This document shows, in pieces, positions 17,507-26,158 of a stretch of 64,000 bases of DNA (position 1 is the first letter of the stretch; every line of letters starts with the position of its first letter). The notes below the pieces were generated by a model. The model saw only the letters and a list, made by a program, of their open reading frames with translations, made no database searches and had not been told where the DNA came from. Made by a program: the position numbers and the translations under genes. The stretch lies in NCBI RefSeq assembly GCF_016909015.1, contig NZ_JAFBFA010000031.1:1-64000 (forward strand), given 5' to 3'. This stretch comes from Gracilibacillus alcaliphilus (GTDB lineage Bacteria > Bacillota > Bacilli > Bacillales > Amphibacillaceae).

Positions 17507-19332
17507 CGGTTATTACCTCGCTTTCTGTTCGGTAAAGGCAACGTGAAATATACAGTCGTTCCTTTACCCTCTTGACTGGTAGCCCAAATCTTCCCGTGGT
17601 GTGCATCAATTATTTCCTTGGAAATAGCCAAACCTAATCCAGTTCCGCCTAATTCACGTGAACGAGCCTTATCTGCCCGATAGAAACGATCAAAGATTTT
17701 ATCTACTTTTTCACGCGGAATTCCTAAACCTTGGTCACTGATACTTACTCTGACTTGATGGTATCCTTTTACTGCTTGGAAAGTAATTGTTCCGCCTTCT
17801 GGCGAGTATTTAATCGCATTGGATATAATATTATCCATCACCTGTGTAATCTTATCCTGATCCATCCACACATAGATTTGTTCATCTGAGATTTTTCGCT
17901 CAAAATGAATCGTATCTCCCGTATTCATTTCAAAACGGTCTAAAACAAGATGGAAGACAGGAGTGATATCGATAATCTTCTTATACATGACTTTCTCTTT
18001 ATGATCCATCTTCGATAATTGCAGTAAATCATTAACCAGACGGATCATTCGCTCTGTCTCATTCTGTGTCACCTGTAAGAACTTAGGTGCAAGCTCCTTA
18101 TCCCCTAATGCGCCGCCATCTGTCAATGCTTCCAAATAACTGCGCATCGTGGTTAACGGCGTGCGCAATTCATGGGATACATTAGAGACAAATTCCTTTC
18201 GTTCACGTTCGACTTTCTCTTGCTCAGTCACATCACTAATCACAGTAATTAACCCGCCGAACTTGCCCTCTTCGTCTTGTACGACAGAAAAGTTTGCCTT
18301 AATCAGGAACAGTTCCTCATCATCACTAAAATCAATTGTAACGGAACCCGTTTCTTCTAATTCTTCAACATCAATCGCTGTTTTATCTTCTATTTGCAGG
18401 ACATCTACCAGCAATTTGCCCTTGGCTTCATATAAGGACATACCAATCAACTGGGTGGCAGGAGCATTCATCAAGGTAATCCGGCCGTGCTCGTCCGCAG
18501 CGATAACACCATCTGACATATTGGAAAGCACGGAGCTAAGCTTACGCCGTTCTTCTTCTGTCGTTTGGTTTGCCAGCTTTAATCTGTCATTCATATCATT
18601 GAAGGTTGAGGCAAGCTGGCCGATCTCATCCTGACCATAGACATTTACCTTTCTGGAAAAATCACCGCGCGCCATCCCCATGGCCTGCTTCCGCATTTCA
18701 GTAATTGGCTTGGTGATCGACCTTGCCACCAGCATACCGAGAATAATCGAGATAACAATCGCCAGAATCGTTCCATTTAGGAAAATTTGGTTAATTTCTT
18801 GCAGCTGATTATACACTTCCTCCACCGATGCCTCGGCATAGACAGCCCCAACTGACACATCTCCATCCATAATCGGCAGTGTCCGCACCAATACACGATC
18901 TGAACTATGTGTATTTCTGCGGATATCTTCATCAGGATACCCATATAATAAGGCACCGCGAATGCTGTTATTGCCAGATGTCTTCTTACCAATCATATCT
19001 GACTGGTTGGCACCTAGAACACGAAACTGCGAGTCAATCACCTGCAGATTGGAAAAAATCTCACTCGAATAACGCGAGGTAATATAGCGCACCTCTTCGG
19101 CCAGTGTCATGTCCTCAGATTCCTCTGAGCGTTCTTTGCGAAAGGCCTCTTCCAGATTAGTTACTAATACTTGAAGGCGCTCCTCTACAGTCTGTTTATG
19201 ATTCTCTAATAGGTTGTCCTCTAATTTCTGGCCAAAATAGGCACCAATTACCTGGATCGCTAATAAGATAAACAAGGTTAAAATGACAATAATTTTTAAA
19301 CGGATCGATTGAAAAAAACTAACCGTGTTCAT
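17503..19332 (-). CDS. walK: Cell-wall homeostasis sensor histidine kinase WalK (YycG)
   Basis: The 609-residue kinase phosphorylates WalR and controls autolysin and wall-metabolism genes. Order of domains: TM1 at about residues 11-31; extracytoplasmic Cache-like domain; TM2 at about 185-205; HAMP; PAS near 260-365; HisKA with the phospho-acceptor His in VSNVSHELRTPL; and HATPase_c with N-box NIISNAIKYSPEGG, G1 SDQGLGIP and G2 GGTGLGLAIS. It follows walR by five bases and is probably co-transcribed with it. Essential in most Firmicutes. Confidence 0.97.
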   Translation of the reverse strand: MNTVSFFQSIRLKIIVILTLFILLAIQVIGAYFGQKLEDNLLENHKQTVEERLQVLVTNLEEAFRKERSEESEDMTLAEEVRYITSRYSSEIFSNLQVIDSQFRVLGANQSDMIGKKTSGNNSIRGALLYGYPDEDIRRNTHSSDRVLVRTLPIMDGDVSVGAVYAEASVEEVYNQLQEINQIFLNGTILAIVISIILGMLVARSITKPITEMRKQAMGMARGDFSRKVNVYGQDEIGQLASTFNDMNDRLKLANQTTEEERRKLSSVLSNMSDGVIAADEHGRITLMNAPATQLIGMSLYEAKGKLLVDVLQIEDKTAIDVEELEETGSVTIDFSDDEELFLIKANFSVVQDEEGKFGGLITVISDVTEQEKVERERKEFVSNVSHELRTPLTTMRSYLEALTDGGALGDKELAPKFLQVTQNETERMIRLVNDLLQLSKMDHKEKVMYKKIIDITPVFHLVLDRFEMNTGDTIHFERKISDEQIYVWMDQDKITQVMDNIISNAIKYSPEGGTITFQAVKGYHQVRVSISDQGLGIPREKVDKIFDRFYRADKARSRELGGTGLGLAISKEIIDAHHGKIWATSQEGKGTTVYFTLPLPNRKRGNNR

Positions 19333-19337
19333 CCAAT

Positions 19338-20042
19338 TTACTCCTGTTCAGGGTTCCGCAAGTAATAGCCTACACCTCTTCTAGTTACAATCCATAATGG
19401 ATTACTAGGGTTATCTTCAATCTTTTCCCTTAGACGCCGAACGGTCACATCAACCGTTCGAACATCCCCGTAATAATCATAACCCCACACGGTCTCCAAT
19501 AAGTGCTCACGGGTCATTACCTGGCCGATATGACGTGCCAAATAATGTAATAATTCGAATTCGCGGTGGGTCAATTCGATATACTCGCCCTCTCTTGTTA
19601 CCGTATAGGCATCAGGGTGAATCACCAGTGAACCAATCTCAATATCACTTGTATCGCGCTTCTGATTAGCCGGTTCAGCCTGCAGTCTGCGCAAATTCGC
19701 CTTCACTCTAGCAATTAACTCTCGATTACTAAAAGGTTTAGTCACATAGTCATCTGCCCCCAGCTCCAGCCCTAGTACCTTATCAATCTCAGCATCTTTG
19801 GCTGTCAGCATAATAATTGGCATACTATGTGTCTTACGGATTTCGCGGCAAACTTCATTCCCATCTTTATTCGGCAGCATGATATCTAATAATACGAGAT
19901 CCGGATCTTCTGACGTCGCAAGTGCGATTGCCTCATCCCCATCATGTGCCATCAAGACATCGTATCCTTCCTTCTCTAAATTAAATTTCAATATATCTGC
20001 AATTGGCTTTTCATCGTCTACTACTAATATTTTCTGACTCAT
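19338..20042 (-). CDS. walR: Response regulator WalR (YycF)
   Basis: This is a 234-residue OmpR-family response regulator. The receiver domain carries the acidic pair DDE near the N-terminus, the phosphorylated Asp in LVLLDIMLP, the Thr in IMLTAKD and the Lys in DYVTKPFSN. The C-terminal winged helix contains TREHLLETVWGYDYYGD and VDVTVRRLREKIE. It is the first gene of the walRKHIJ operon and partner of WalK. Confidence 0.98.
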   Translation of the reverse strand: MSQKILVVDDEKPIADILKFNLEKEGYDVLMAHDGDEAIALATSEDPDLVLLDIMLPNKDGNEVCREIRKTHSMPIIMLTAKDAEIDKVLGLELGADDYVTKPFSNRELIARVKANLRRLQAEPANQKRDTSDIEIGSLVIHPDAYTVTREGEYIELTHREFELLHYLARHIGQVMTREHLLETVWGYDYYGDVRTVDVTVRRLREKIEDNPSNPLWIVTRRGVGYYLRNPEQE

Positions 20043-20250
20043 CCAAGCACGTCCTTTTTTCTATAAATTTATTCTTTGTTCCTATTCTAACCGAAAATGC
20101 TGTAAATGTCTTATTCCTTCTATTGTATGAAGTGTCTATTTTTGCAATATCAGCGGGATCGATCTTTATTTTTCTAATAAAGCGAGACTTATCAAGTCTG
20201 TTCTTCACTAAGAAAGAGAGCTGTACCTCTTGACCCAATCTATACTGGTA

Positions 20251-20285
20251 AAAAACCCTTGCTACGTTTCGGTAACAAGGGTTTG
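20251..20285 (-). terminator. Rho-independent terminator after the M23 peptidase gene
   Basis: Minus-strand AAACCCTTG pairs with CAAGGGTTT and is followed by a run of six T. It separates the M23 peptidase gene from walR. The rest of the 20043-20354 interval shows no gene; it must contain the walR promoter, which I could not place confidently. Confidence 0.8.
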
Positions 20286-20354
20286 ATCTAGGCTGCAACA
20301 AACTGGCATTCTATCTAGCGACAGAGGTTTTACATCCGTCTCTTACTATCTAGT

Positions 20355-21758
20355 TTAAAGGATTTCAGCTGGATTTACCAATGATCCGTTTTTATATACT
20401 TCAAAGTGTAAATGTACACCAGTAGAATCACCGGTAGATCCCATGACACCGATCTTCTGCCCCTGTTCCACTACTTGTCCAGGAGAGACATTAATGGATT
20501 CCATATGGGCATAAATAGTGCGGTAGCCGTTATTATGCTCAATCACGATTTTATTGCCATAACCGCCATCATTCCAGCCCGCAGAGATAACCGTGCCATT
20601 ATCGGCAGCCAAAATGGATCGGTCACTTACACCAGCAATATCAATTCCTTTATGCTGTTTACCCCAGCGTTCCCCCATATGACTGGTAATCGTGCCGCCA
20701 ACTGCCGGCCAGGCAAGATCTCCTGTACCTTGAGCAGAAACGACTTTGGTTCCTTTGATAATGACCTTATCGGTCGGCTTCTTGATTACTTGCTTATCCG
20801 TTACTTCTTGGTTGGTTTCTTTACCATTAATGGTTGTTGTTTGATATGTTTTTTCGATTTTTCCTTGCTTGCCTTCTTGCTTTACCTCTTCTTCGCCTTT
20901 ATACAGCTTGTCCGATTCCTTCGTTTTGGTCTTGAAGTCTAGTTTCTCTTCTTTTAATTCTGCTTCGATAACCTTCACTTCTACATATGGTTCATATACG
21001 GTTACCTGTAGCTCATCCCCGGCTTTAATCACAGAATCTTCATCCAGATCTGGATTGAGGCTTAATAACTTATCAGTGGACAGATCGTACTGATCTGCAA
21101 TAGCGCCTAATACTTCGCCATCCTTGACAACATGTGTCTTTTCCTCCAACGCCCCTTTCTTAAGCAGGCTCAGGCCTTCTTCTACCGTAAGGATTTCTTT
21201 ATCCGGAACTTTTTTCTCAGAAGTTGAAACCTTTTCTGTTAGAGATACGTCTATAATAGCAGATTCCCCTTTGGATAATGGCTCGGCATCAGCTGAGCTG
21301 TTATCGATTTTTTTTAATATATCTTTATCGACATACTGCTCTTTATACCGCTGCAGCACTTCTTCTGCCTCCTCTTGATTAGCAAAATAACCGATGGTCT
21401 GGTTATTAATCGTGAGGGCGGTCGCCTCTGCTTGTAACGTTAATTCTTTATCTAACTGATCCAATACGGCCTGCTGGTCCACTTCCGGAGTAAACACCGT
21501 CTCGGTGATATAGTCTACATCTTCCGCGAAGGAATAGGTATATGAATGCTGTTCCTCTTGTTCGGCAATCTTATTGTCTATATAGGCTTCCACTGTTTCT
21601 TTATCTTGTATGACTCCCAGATGTTTATCATCCACATATACGTGATATACTTCCTTTAATTTGAGCTCATCCGCAAATACGGCTTGTGCTGACAGACCTG
21701 CAGCTACAATGGCTGTAACCGTTAAGCCTTTTACGAACTTCCCCAGTCTTGCTTGCAT
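20355..21758 (-). CDS. Secreted M23 peptidoglycan endopeptidase with LysM and G5 domains
   Basis: The 467-residue protein carries a signal peptide (GLTVTAIVAAGLSAQAVFA), a linker rich in Lys/Glu, a LysM domain (HVVKDGEVLGAIADQYDLS), a G5-like domain and a C-terminal LytM/M23 domain. Zinc ligands are seen in HKGIDIAG, in TIYAHME and in GVHLHFEVY, so the enzyme is probably active. The start at 21758 follows AGGAGGAAG; an earlier ATG at 21815 lacks this. It lies just upstream of walRK, and a WalR-like direct repeat at 21897-21913 hints at WalR control. Confidence 0.92.
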   Translation of the reverse strand: MQARLGKFVKGLTVTAIVAAGLSAQAVFADELKLKEVYHVYVDDKHLGVIQDKETVEAYIDNKIAEQEEQHSYTYSFAEDVDYITETVFTPEVDQQAVLDQLDKELTLQAEATALTINNQTIGYFANQEEAEEVLQRYKEQYVDKDILKKIDNSSADAEPLSKGESAIIDVSLTEKVSTSEKKVPDKEILTVEEGLSLLKKGALEEKTHVVKDGEVLGAIADQYDLSTDKLLSLNPDLDEDSVIKAGDELQVTVYEPYVEVKVIEAELKEEKLDFKTKTKESDKLYKGEEEVKQEGKQGKIEKTYQTTTINGKETNQEVTDKQVIKKPTDKVIIKGTKVVSAQGTGDLAWPAVGGTITSHMGERWGKQHKGIDIAGVSDRSILAADNGTVISAGWNDGGYGNKIVIEHNNGYRTIYAHMESINVSPGQVVEQGQKIGVMGSTGDSTGVHLHFEVYKNGSLVNPAEIL

Positions 21759-21896
21759 GGTATACTTCCTCCTGTACTCCCTGATTGGCTGAATGCTTTT
21801 TCTATATATATTCAACGAATTATCTCTATTTCAAAATAAAATTTTCCTCCACTAATCTATCATAAAAAGAGTGGGAAAAAGGATTTTTAATCAGAT

Positions 21897-21913
21897 TGTA
21901 ATCAAAATGTAGT
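21897..21913 (+). promoter_or_regulatory. Possible WalR binding site
   Basis: TGTAAT, five bases, TGTAGT: a direct repeat with one mismatch to the WalR consensus TGTWAH-N5-TGTWAH. It lies about 140 bp upstream of the M23 peptidase gene but in the opposite orientation. Chance occurrence in AT-rich sequence is possible. Confidence 0.35.
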
Positions 21914-21966
21914 ACAGTTGAAAAAACAAAGCCTGGTTTCGTGGGGATTTTTTGATAAACAAAAAA

Positions 21967-22080
21967 GAGGCTGTTGCACAATGATGTCACTTTGACCGAT
22001 AATTTGCGCTGATTTTAAGTGTTACTTTGCACATTCAACTTAAAAAAACCAGCTATCTCCACATAAGGAGATTAGCTGGG
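21967..22080. mobile_element. Insertion-sequence-end-like remnant
   Basis: The block begins GAGGCTGTTGCACAATG, resembling terminal inverted repeats of IS elements of the IS1182/IS6 type. It contains a stem-loop, CCAGCTATCTCC (22049-22060) with GGAGATTAGCTGG (22067-22079), such as often follows a transposase gene. No transposase reading frame remains. A matching inverted end (CATTTTGCAACAGCCCCTC) is at 24345-24363, but no target-site duplication was seen. Confidence 0.4.
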
Positions 22081-22206
22081 CTTCTTAATATTTACATCCA
22101 ATCTTTTATAGAACAATTCGAATCTTCCTAGTAAAAAATTGTTGAACACTGATAAACTTAACCATCGATGCTACTCTCAAATAGTCTAATATAGTATGTG
22201 AGTTTT

Positions 22207-23121
22207 TTAACGATAACCGGTAGCATCTGCTTGCTTGCCAGCATCCTGCACTTCTACGGCATAACGCCAACAATCAGGCTGAGAACCATCTAGATCAGTG
22301 AAACCATAGATTTGTGCAAGCTTTCCGCTTGACAGAGATTGACCGTTCCAACATGAGACTTCGGGATCTCCAGCAAGGGCTGCAACAGCTCGCCCCACAT
22401 AACGTGGCGTTTCCGAGATGACGAAATGAGGTTCCTTCTCAGTAGCGTCATGCCAGTTTTCTTCTTTGACACCATAATGATCGAGCATGATTTCGGATCG
22501 CATCCAGCCTGGGGTTAAGGAGACAGCTGTGCAATGATGCTGTTCTAATTCGTGAGCGAGCCCTTCTGCTATACGGATGACTGAGCTTTTAGCTAGATCA
22601 TAAAACATTGATGAGCGATAGTTCTCATTATTATACTCTTTTGTGCCATCGGTCATTTCTATGACAAGTCCACCCTCGTTTTTGATGAGCAAAGGTAATG
22701 CGTAATGGCTCGTAATCAAATGAGTATCAATCGCTAAACGAAGCATTCTTAAGCCATTTTCAAGCGAATGCTCCCATACTCTCGTATTCCACCAGTCAAC
22801 AAGATATTCACCTCCCCAAATATCATTTACAAGTATATCTAACCTTCCATGTTCTTTCTCAATTCTTTCAATTAAGGACTGTACTTGTTCATGAATAAGA
22901 TGGTCAACTTGAACAGCAATTCCGATTCCACCTAAGTTATTTACTAGATCAGCTGTTTCTTCAATAGTTTCATGGCGCCCGTATTCAGAAATCTCGTGTC
23001 GTGTCGTACGCCCAGTGATATAGACAGTAGCTCCTGCGGCACCTAACTCCATAGCAATACCACGGCCGGCTCCTCTTGTTCCACCAGCTACCAAAGCTAC
23101 TTTTCCCTTTAAAGATTTCAT
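22207..23121 (-). CDS. SDR family NAD(P)-dependent oxidoreductase
   Basis: This 304-residue short-chain dehydrogenase has the cofactor motif VAGGTRGAGRGIAMELG, which is close to the classical TGxxxGxG. It also has LDILVNDIWGG in place of the NNAG motif. The active-site region contains YRSSMFYDLAKSSVIR, where Tyr and Lys are spaced YxxxK. The N-terminal layout and length are those of the DHRS1-like branch. The substrate is not predictable. It is divergent from a broken WYL-type regulator that may once have controlled it, and both lie in an accessory patch inserted between the M23 peptidase and ade. Confidence 0.88.
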   Translation of the reverse strand: MKSLKGKVALVAGGTRGAGRGIAMELGAAGATVYITGRTTRHEISEYGRHETIEETADLVNNLGGIGIAVQVDHLIHEQVQSLIERIEKEHGRLDILVNDIWGGEYLVDWWNTRVWEHSLENGLRMLRLAIDTHLITSHYALPLLIKNEGGLVIEMTDGTKEYNNENYRSSMFYDLAKSSVIRIAEGLAHELEQHHCTAVSLTPGWMRSEIMLDHYGVKEENWHDATEKEPHFVISETPRYVGRAVAALAGDPEVSCWNGQSLSSGKLAQIYGFTDLDGSQPDCWRYAVEVQDAGKQADATGYR

Positions 23122-23167
23122 TTTTATCTACCTCCCATTTGTAATATCTATAGTATAATCTATAATG

Positions 23168-23184
23168 ATGACACCTTATGTCAT
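23168..23184. promoter_or_regulatory. Candidate operator between SDR gene and WYL regulator
   Basis: ATGACA (23168-23173), five bases, TGTCAT (23179-23184): a perfect 6-bp inverted repeat centred in the divergent promoter region. It would suit a dimeric regulator, possibly the adjacent one, which is now broken. Confidence 0.4.
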
Positions 23185-23222
23185 ATTAAGCCTATTAAAA
23201 TATTTTTGTTAGGTGGTTATCC

Positions 23223-23791
23223 ATGCGGGCAGACAGACTTATTAGCATAATATTGTTGTTACAAAATAACGAAAAATTAACAACCAAAGCATTGGCGAAT
23301 GAATTGGAAGTGACCGAACGTACCATTCATCGGGACATGGAAGCCTTGAGCAGAACAGGAATTCCAGTTTTCGCAAAGCGTGGAAAAAATGGAGGCTGGT
23401 CTTTACTGGAAGGCTATCGAACAAATATAACAGGTTTAAAAGATAATGAAATTAAGTCTTTGTTTATTTCACCATCACCCCGGTTACTAAATGACCTAGG
23501 TTTAACAACCGATTGGAATAAAGCACGTCAAAAACTTATTGCTTCTATTCCACGTTTCTTGCAGAAAAATGCCAATGTTGTTTGGAATCGAATTCATGTT
23601 GATACGAGTACATGGAGACAGTCAACTGAAAAGATTGAGTTTTTTAAAATTCTACAACAAGCAATTTGGAGTGAAAGAAAACTACAAATGAAATATAAAC
23701 GGGCAGGGTCGTTCATCCTATAACTTTAAGACAAAATATTTATGATATGGCAAGAGCTTTAGTGAATTTTTATGAGCAAGATAATTTTTAG
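23223..23791 (+). pseudogene. Broken DeoR/HTH_11-WYL transcriptional regulator
   Basis: The first 163 codons encode a normal N-terminal HTH_11 domain (ALANELEVTERTIHRDMEAL) and the start of a WYL regulator up to LQMKYKRAG. The frame then shifts near 23708. The next frame continues at 23711 with VHPITL and jumps directly to the C-terminal helix LRQNIYDMARALVNFYEQD, ending at the TAG at 23789-23791. About 100 residues of the WYL core are missing. Family members are usually near 300 residues. So a frameshift and an internal deletion have inactivated sensing, although a DNA-binding fragment of 166 residues ending at 23723 might still be made. Confidence 0.8.
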
Positions 23792-24110
23792 TTGATATTG
23801 AAATAGATGTACACTGATCCATACCCAAGATTTCTAGGAAAGTATTTAGAATGCTGTGATGAGATCCTAAAAGTTCCTGCTTTGTTCAACAATCTGAACC
23901 GTATTCTGAACAAAGTTAAAAAGCACACATTTGATTATTTGTTCCAAAACTCGTCCTTTTCTGAACACGCTCCTTTTTAATTCATAAGGGGCGTTTTTTA
24001 CCGTTTGTAATGTGACAAAACTCCGTCCATCAATCTATGTTCATTAACTATATATTTAACATCTTATGTTTCAATGAAATCAAAGGGAAAATGAGGAAAG
24101 AGTGATTTTG
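23792..24110. other. Decayed intergenic stretch
   Basis: No recognisable gene is present. A 57-codon frame at 23807-23983 has no ribosome-binding site or family resemblance. The stretch lies between two pseudogene remnants and is probably residue of the same accessory insertion. Confidence 0.4.
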
Positions 24111-24221
24111 GTGTTAATTGGATATGCACGTGTATCAACAGGATTACAATTAACGCAACATGGTTGTACAAAAATTTTCCACGATAAAATAAGTGGAACA
24201 AAAAAACAACGTCCCGGATAG
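24111..24221 (+). pseudogene. Serine recombinase (resolvase/invertase) N-terminal remnant
   Basis: From a GTG at 24111 the frame reads VLIGYARVSTGLQL and then HGCTKIFHDKISGTKKQRPG before a TAG at 24219-24221. These are two blocks of the resolvase catalytic N-terminus, including the Tyr-Ala-Arg-Val-Ser motif with the nucleophilic Ser. The usual 15 or so residues between them have been lost, and everything after the RPG segment is missing. It is a relic of a transposon resolvase or invertase. Confidence 0.8.
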
Positions 24222-24314
24222 AAAAACTTGGCTTATCGCCAAGTCTTTATGGCGAAAGCCTTCGTTTTACTTATACTATAATCCATATATTTTTATACTC
24301 CCTTTCCTAGGGTG

Positions 24315-24363
24315 CAAAAAAACTGCCACAAAATGCAACATGTACATTTTGCAACAGCCCCTC
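24315..24363 (-). terminator. Terminator downstream of ade, overlapping an IS-end-like sequence
   Basis: On the minus strand CTGTTGCAAAATG pairs with CATTTTGTGGCAG, with a 9-base loop and a following run of seven T. The ade stop codon is about 15 bp upstream. The outer part, CATTTTGCAACAGCCCCTC on the plus strand, resembles the GGCTGTTGCA end at 21969. Confidence 0.7.
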
Positions 24364-24372
24364 TTATCTATC

Positions 24373-26139
24373 TTATTCCTCGATAAATAATGGTAAGAAT
24401 TCCTGTGTAGCCACATCTACTAAACCTAAATCAGATAAACGGATCTCCGGAATAACGGTTAAGGTTAGCGAAGAAAATGCCATAGCTGGCGAGCGTCGTC
24501 CTACTTGTACTCCCATCTCCTTAGCCACTTCACAGAACTGGTCAACCTTTACAGCAAGGCTCTCAATTGGTTCTGGAGACATAAGTCCGGCAAGCGGTAA
24601 TTCGATTTGGGCACGCACCTCACCATTTTCAACAAGGCATAACCCGCCGCCAATCGCTTGCACTTGTTTCACAGCAGCCAGCATATCAGCTGCATTGGTG
24701 CCTGCAACGACTAAGTTATGACTGTCATGTGCCACTGTGGTGGCATAGGCTCCATTGCGCAAGCCTGAATTTTTTAAGACGCCAACAAAAGGTTTGCTGT
24801 TTTGTCCGTGTCTTCCTATCACTGTTACAAACACATAATCTGCTGGCAGGGAGGCAATGACACCGTCCTGTACGGTTAATTCGAGCTCACCCTTTGCCGT
24901 TGTACCGTTCTTGCGCATCTCCATGGTTTGCAGCTTTACCTTGCCAGAGCCAGCCGGTGCTGTAATCACAAAATCTTGCTCGGTTAAGTCTGGGATATTA
25001 ACTGTATTTCTCAATATAGGTGCCACATCACTGGAGATTTCTTCCTTCAGTATACCATTACACACTTGCTGTTTACCGGCCACAAATACATCTTGCACAT
25101 CCATGGCCTCCAATGAACCAACTAAAGAGAAGTCTGCCCGGAAACCTGCGGCAATCGCCCCGCGGTCACGCAAACCATAGCGAACGGCTCCATTTAGAGA
25201 GGCATAACGAATGGCCAGTGGAGCTGGAATGCCTTCTTCAATACAGCGGCGTACCACGCGGTTCATTTGTCCGTTTTTCAACATATCACTCGGTTCAACA
25301 TCATCCGTACACATAGCAATATTGCTGACATGAGGAACCTCTCTCCAAGCCTCTGTCGCAATATCAGCAAACTGGCTGATACTGGACTCCCGAATATAGA
25401 TCAGCATGCCGGCACGTAATTTTTCTAAGATTTCATCAGCTGAACGGCTCTCATGATCTGTATCTACACCAGCAGCCAGATAAGCAGCCAAATCAGATCC
25501 ATATACCCTTGGCAGATGCCCCTCATTTCTTACACCTGCATTCAGGCCTTTCTGGACGATCCCTGCCATTCTCGGACTTTGATTAATCACACCGACATAA
25601 TCCATCAATTCTGCAATCCCAACCACATTTGGCAGTTTCAGCATCGCTTCCACATCTTCTGGATGAAATTCCGCTCCTGCCGTTTCCATTCCCGGCACTG
25701 CTGGTACACAAGATGGAATTGTTGTAAGGATTTCTACCGGCAAGTCTTTGCTGGCATCAATCATATATTGGACACCTTCTGCCCCCATCACATTTCCGAT
25801 TTCATGCGGATCAATTACCGCTACAGTGGTACCGTGACGAAGTACTGCCCGTGCAAACATATCAGGGGTAATCATCGTGCTCTCGATATGTACATGACAA
25901 TCAATCAGTCCTGGGATGGCATATCTGCCGCTTCCTTCTATTTCTTCTTTTCCTGTTATAGAAAAAGCAGGTTTGCCGTCTCGATAAGCGGCTACCGCTG
26001 CAAAGCGATCCTCTTTTACCCCGATATCTGCCTGATAGATTTCTGCGGTGAAGACATTGACGAGCTGGACATTACGAATAACCAGATCCATCGGCTCGTC
26101 GCCTCTGGCAGCCGCTACAATATGTTTCCTTTCATACAT
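24373..26139 (-). CDS. ade: Adenine deaminase
   Basis: The 588-residue amidohydrolase converts adenine to hypoxanthine and ammonia in purine salvage. The metal-binding motif is in DCHVHIESTMITPDMFA, the second histidine region is IDPHEIGNVMG, and HLPRVYGSDLAAYL and CTDDVEPSDML follow. The C-terminal AHDSHNLVVAGTN and SSLTLTVIPEIRLSDLG are family hallmarks. Length is normal. It follows the NCS2 purine permease by 19 bases and probably shares its transcript and PurR operator. Confidence 0.97.
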   Translation of the reverse strand: MYERKHIVAAARGDEPMDLVIRNVQLVNVFTAEIYQADIGVKEDRFAAVAAYRDGKPAFSITGKEEIEGSGRYAIPGLIDCHVHIESTMITPDMFARAVLRHGTTVAVIDPHEIGNVMGAEGVQYMIDASKDLPVEILTTIPSCVPAVPGMETAGAEFHPEDVEAMLKLPNVVGIAELMDYVGVINQSPRMAGIVQKGLNAGVRNEGHLPRVYGSDLAAYLAAGVDTDHESRSADEILEKLRAGMLIYIRESSISQFADIATEAWREVPHVSNIAMCTDDVEPSDMLKNGQMNRVVRRCIEEGIPAPLAIRYASLNGAVRYGLRDRGAIAAGFRADFSLVGSLEAMDVQDVFVAGKQQVCNGILKEEISSDVAPILRNTVNIPDLTEQDFVITAPAGSGKVKLQTMEMRKNGTTAKGELELTVQDGVIASLPADYVFVTVIGRHGQNSKPFVGVLKNSGLRNGAYATTVAHDSHNLVVAGTNAADMLAAVKQVQAIGGGLCLVENGEVRAQIELPLAGLMSPEPIESLAVKVDQFCEVAKEMGVQVGRRSPAMAFSSLTLTVIPEIRLSDLGLVDVATQEFLPLFIEE

Positions 26140-26158
26140 GCTAACTCCTCCTCTTTGC

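Noticed and set aside
17649..17664. TTCACGTGAAC sequence in walK
   Set aside because: Only the core matches parS; outer bases differ.
24193..24390. 65-codon plus-strand frame after the recombinase remnant
   Set aside because: No homology, overlaps the ade terminator and ade 3' end; likely chance.
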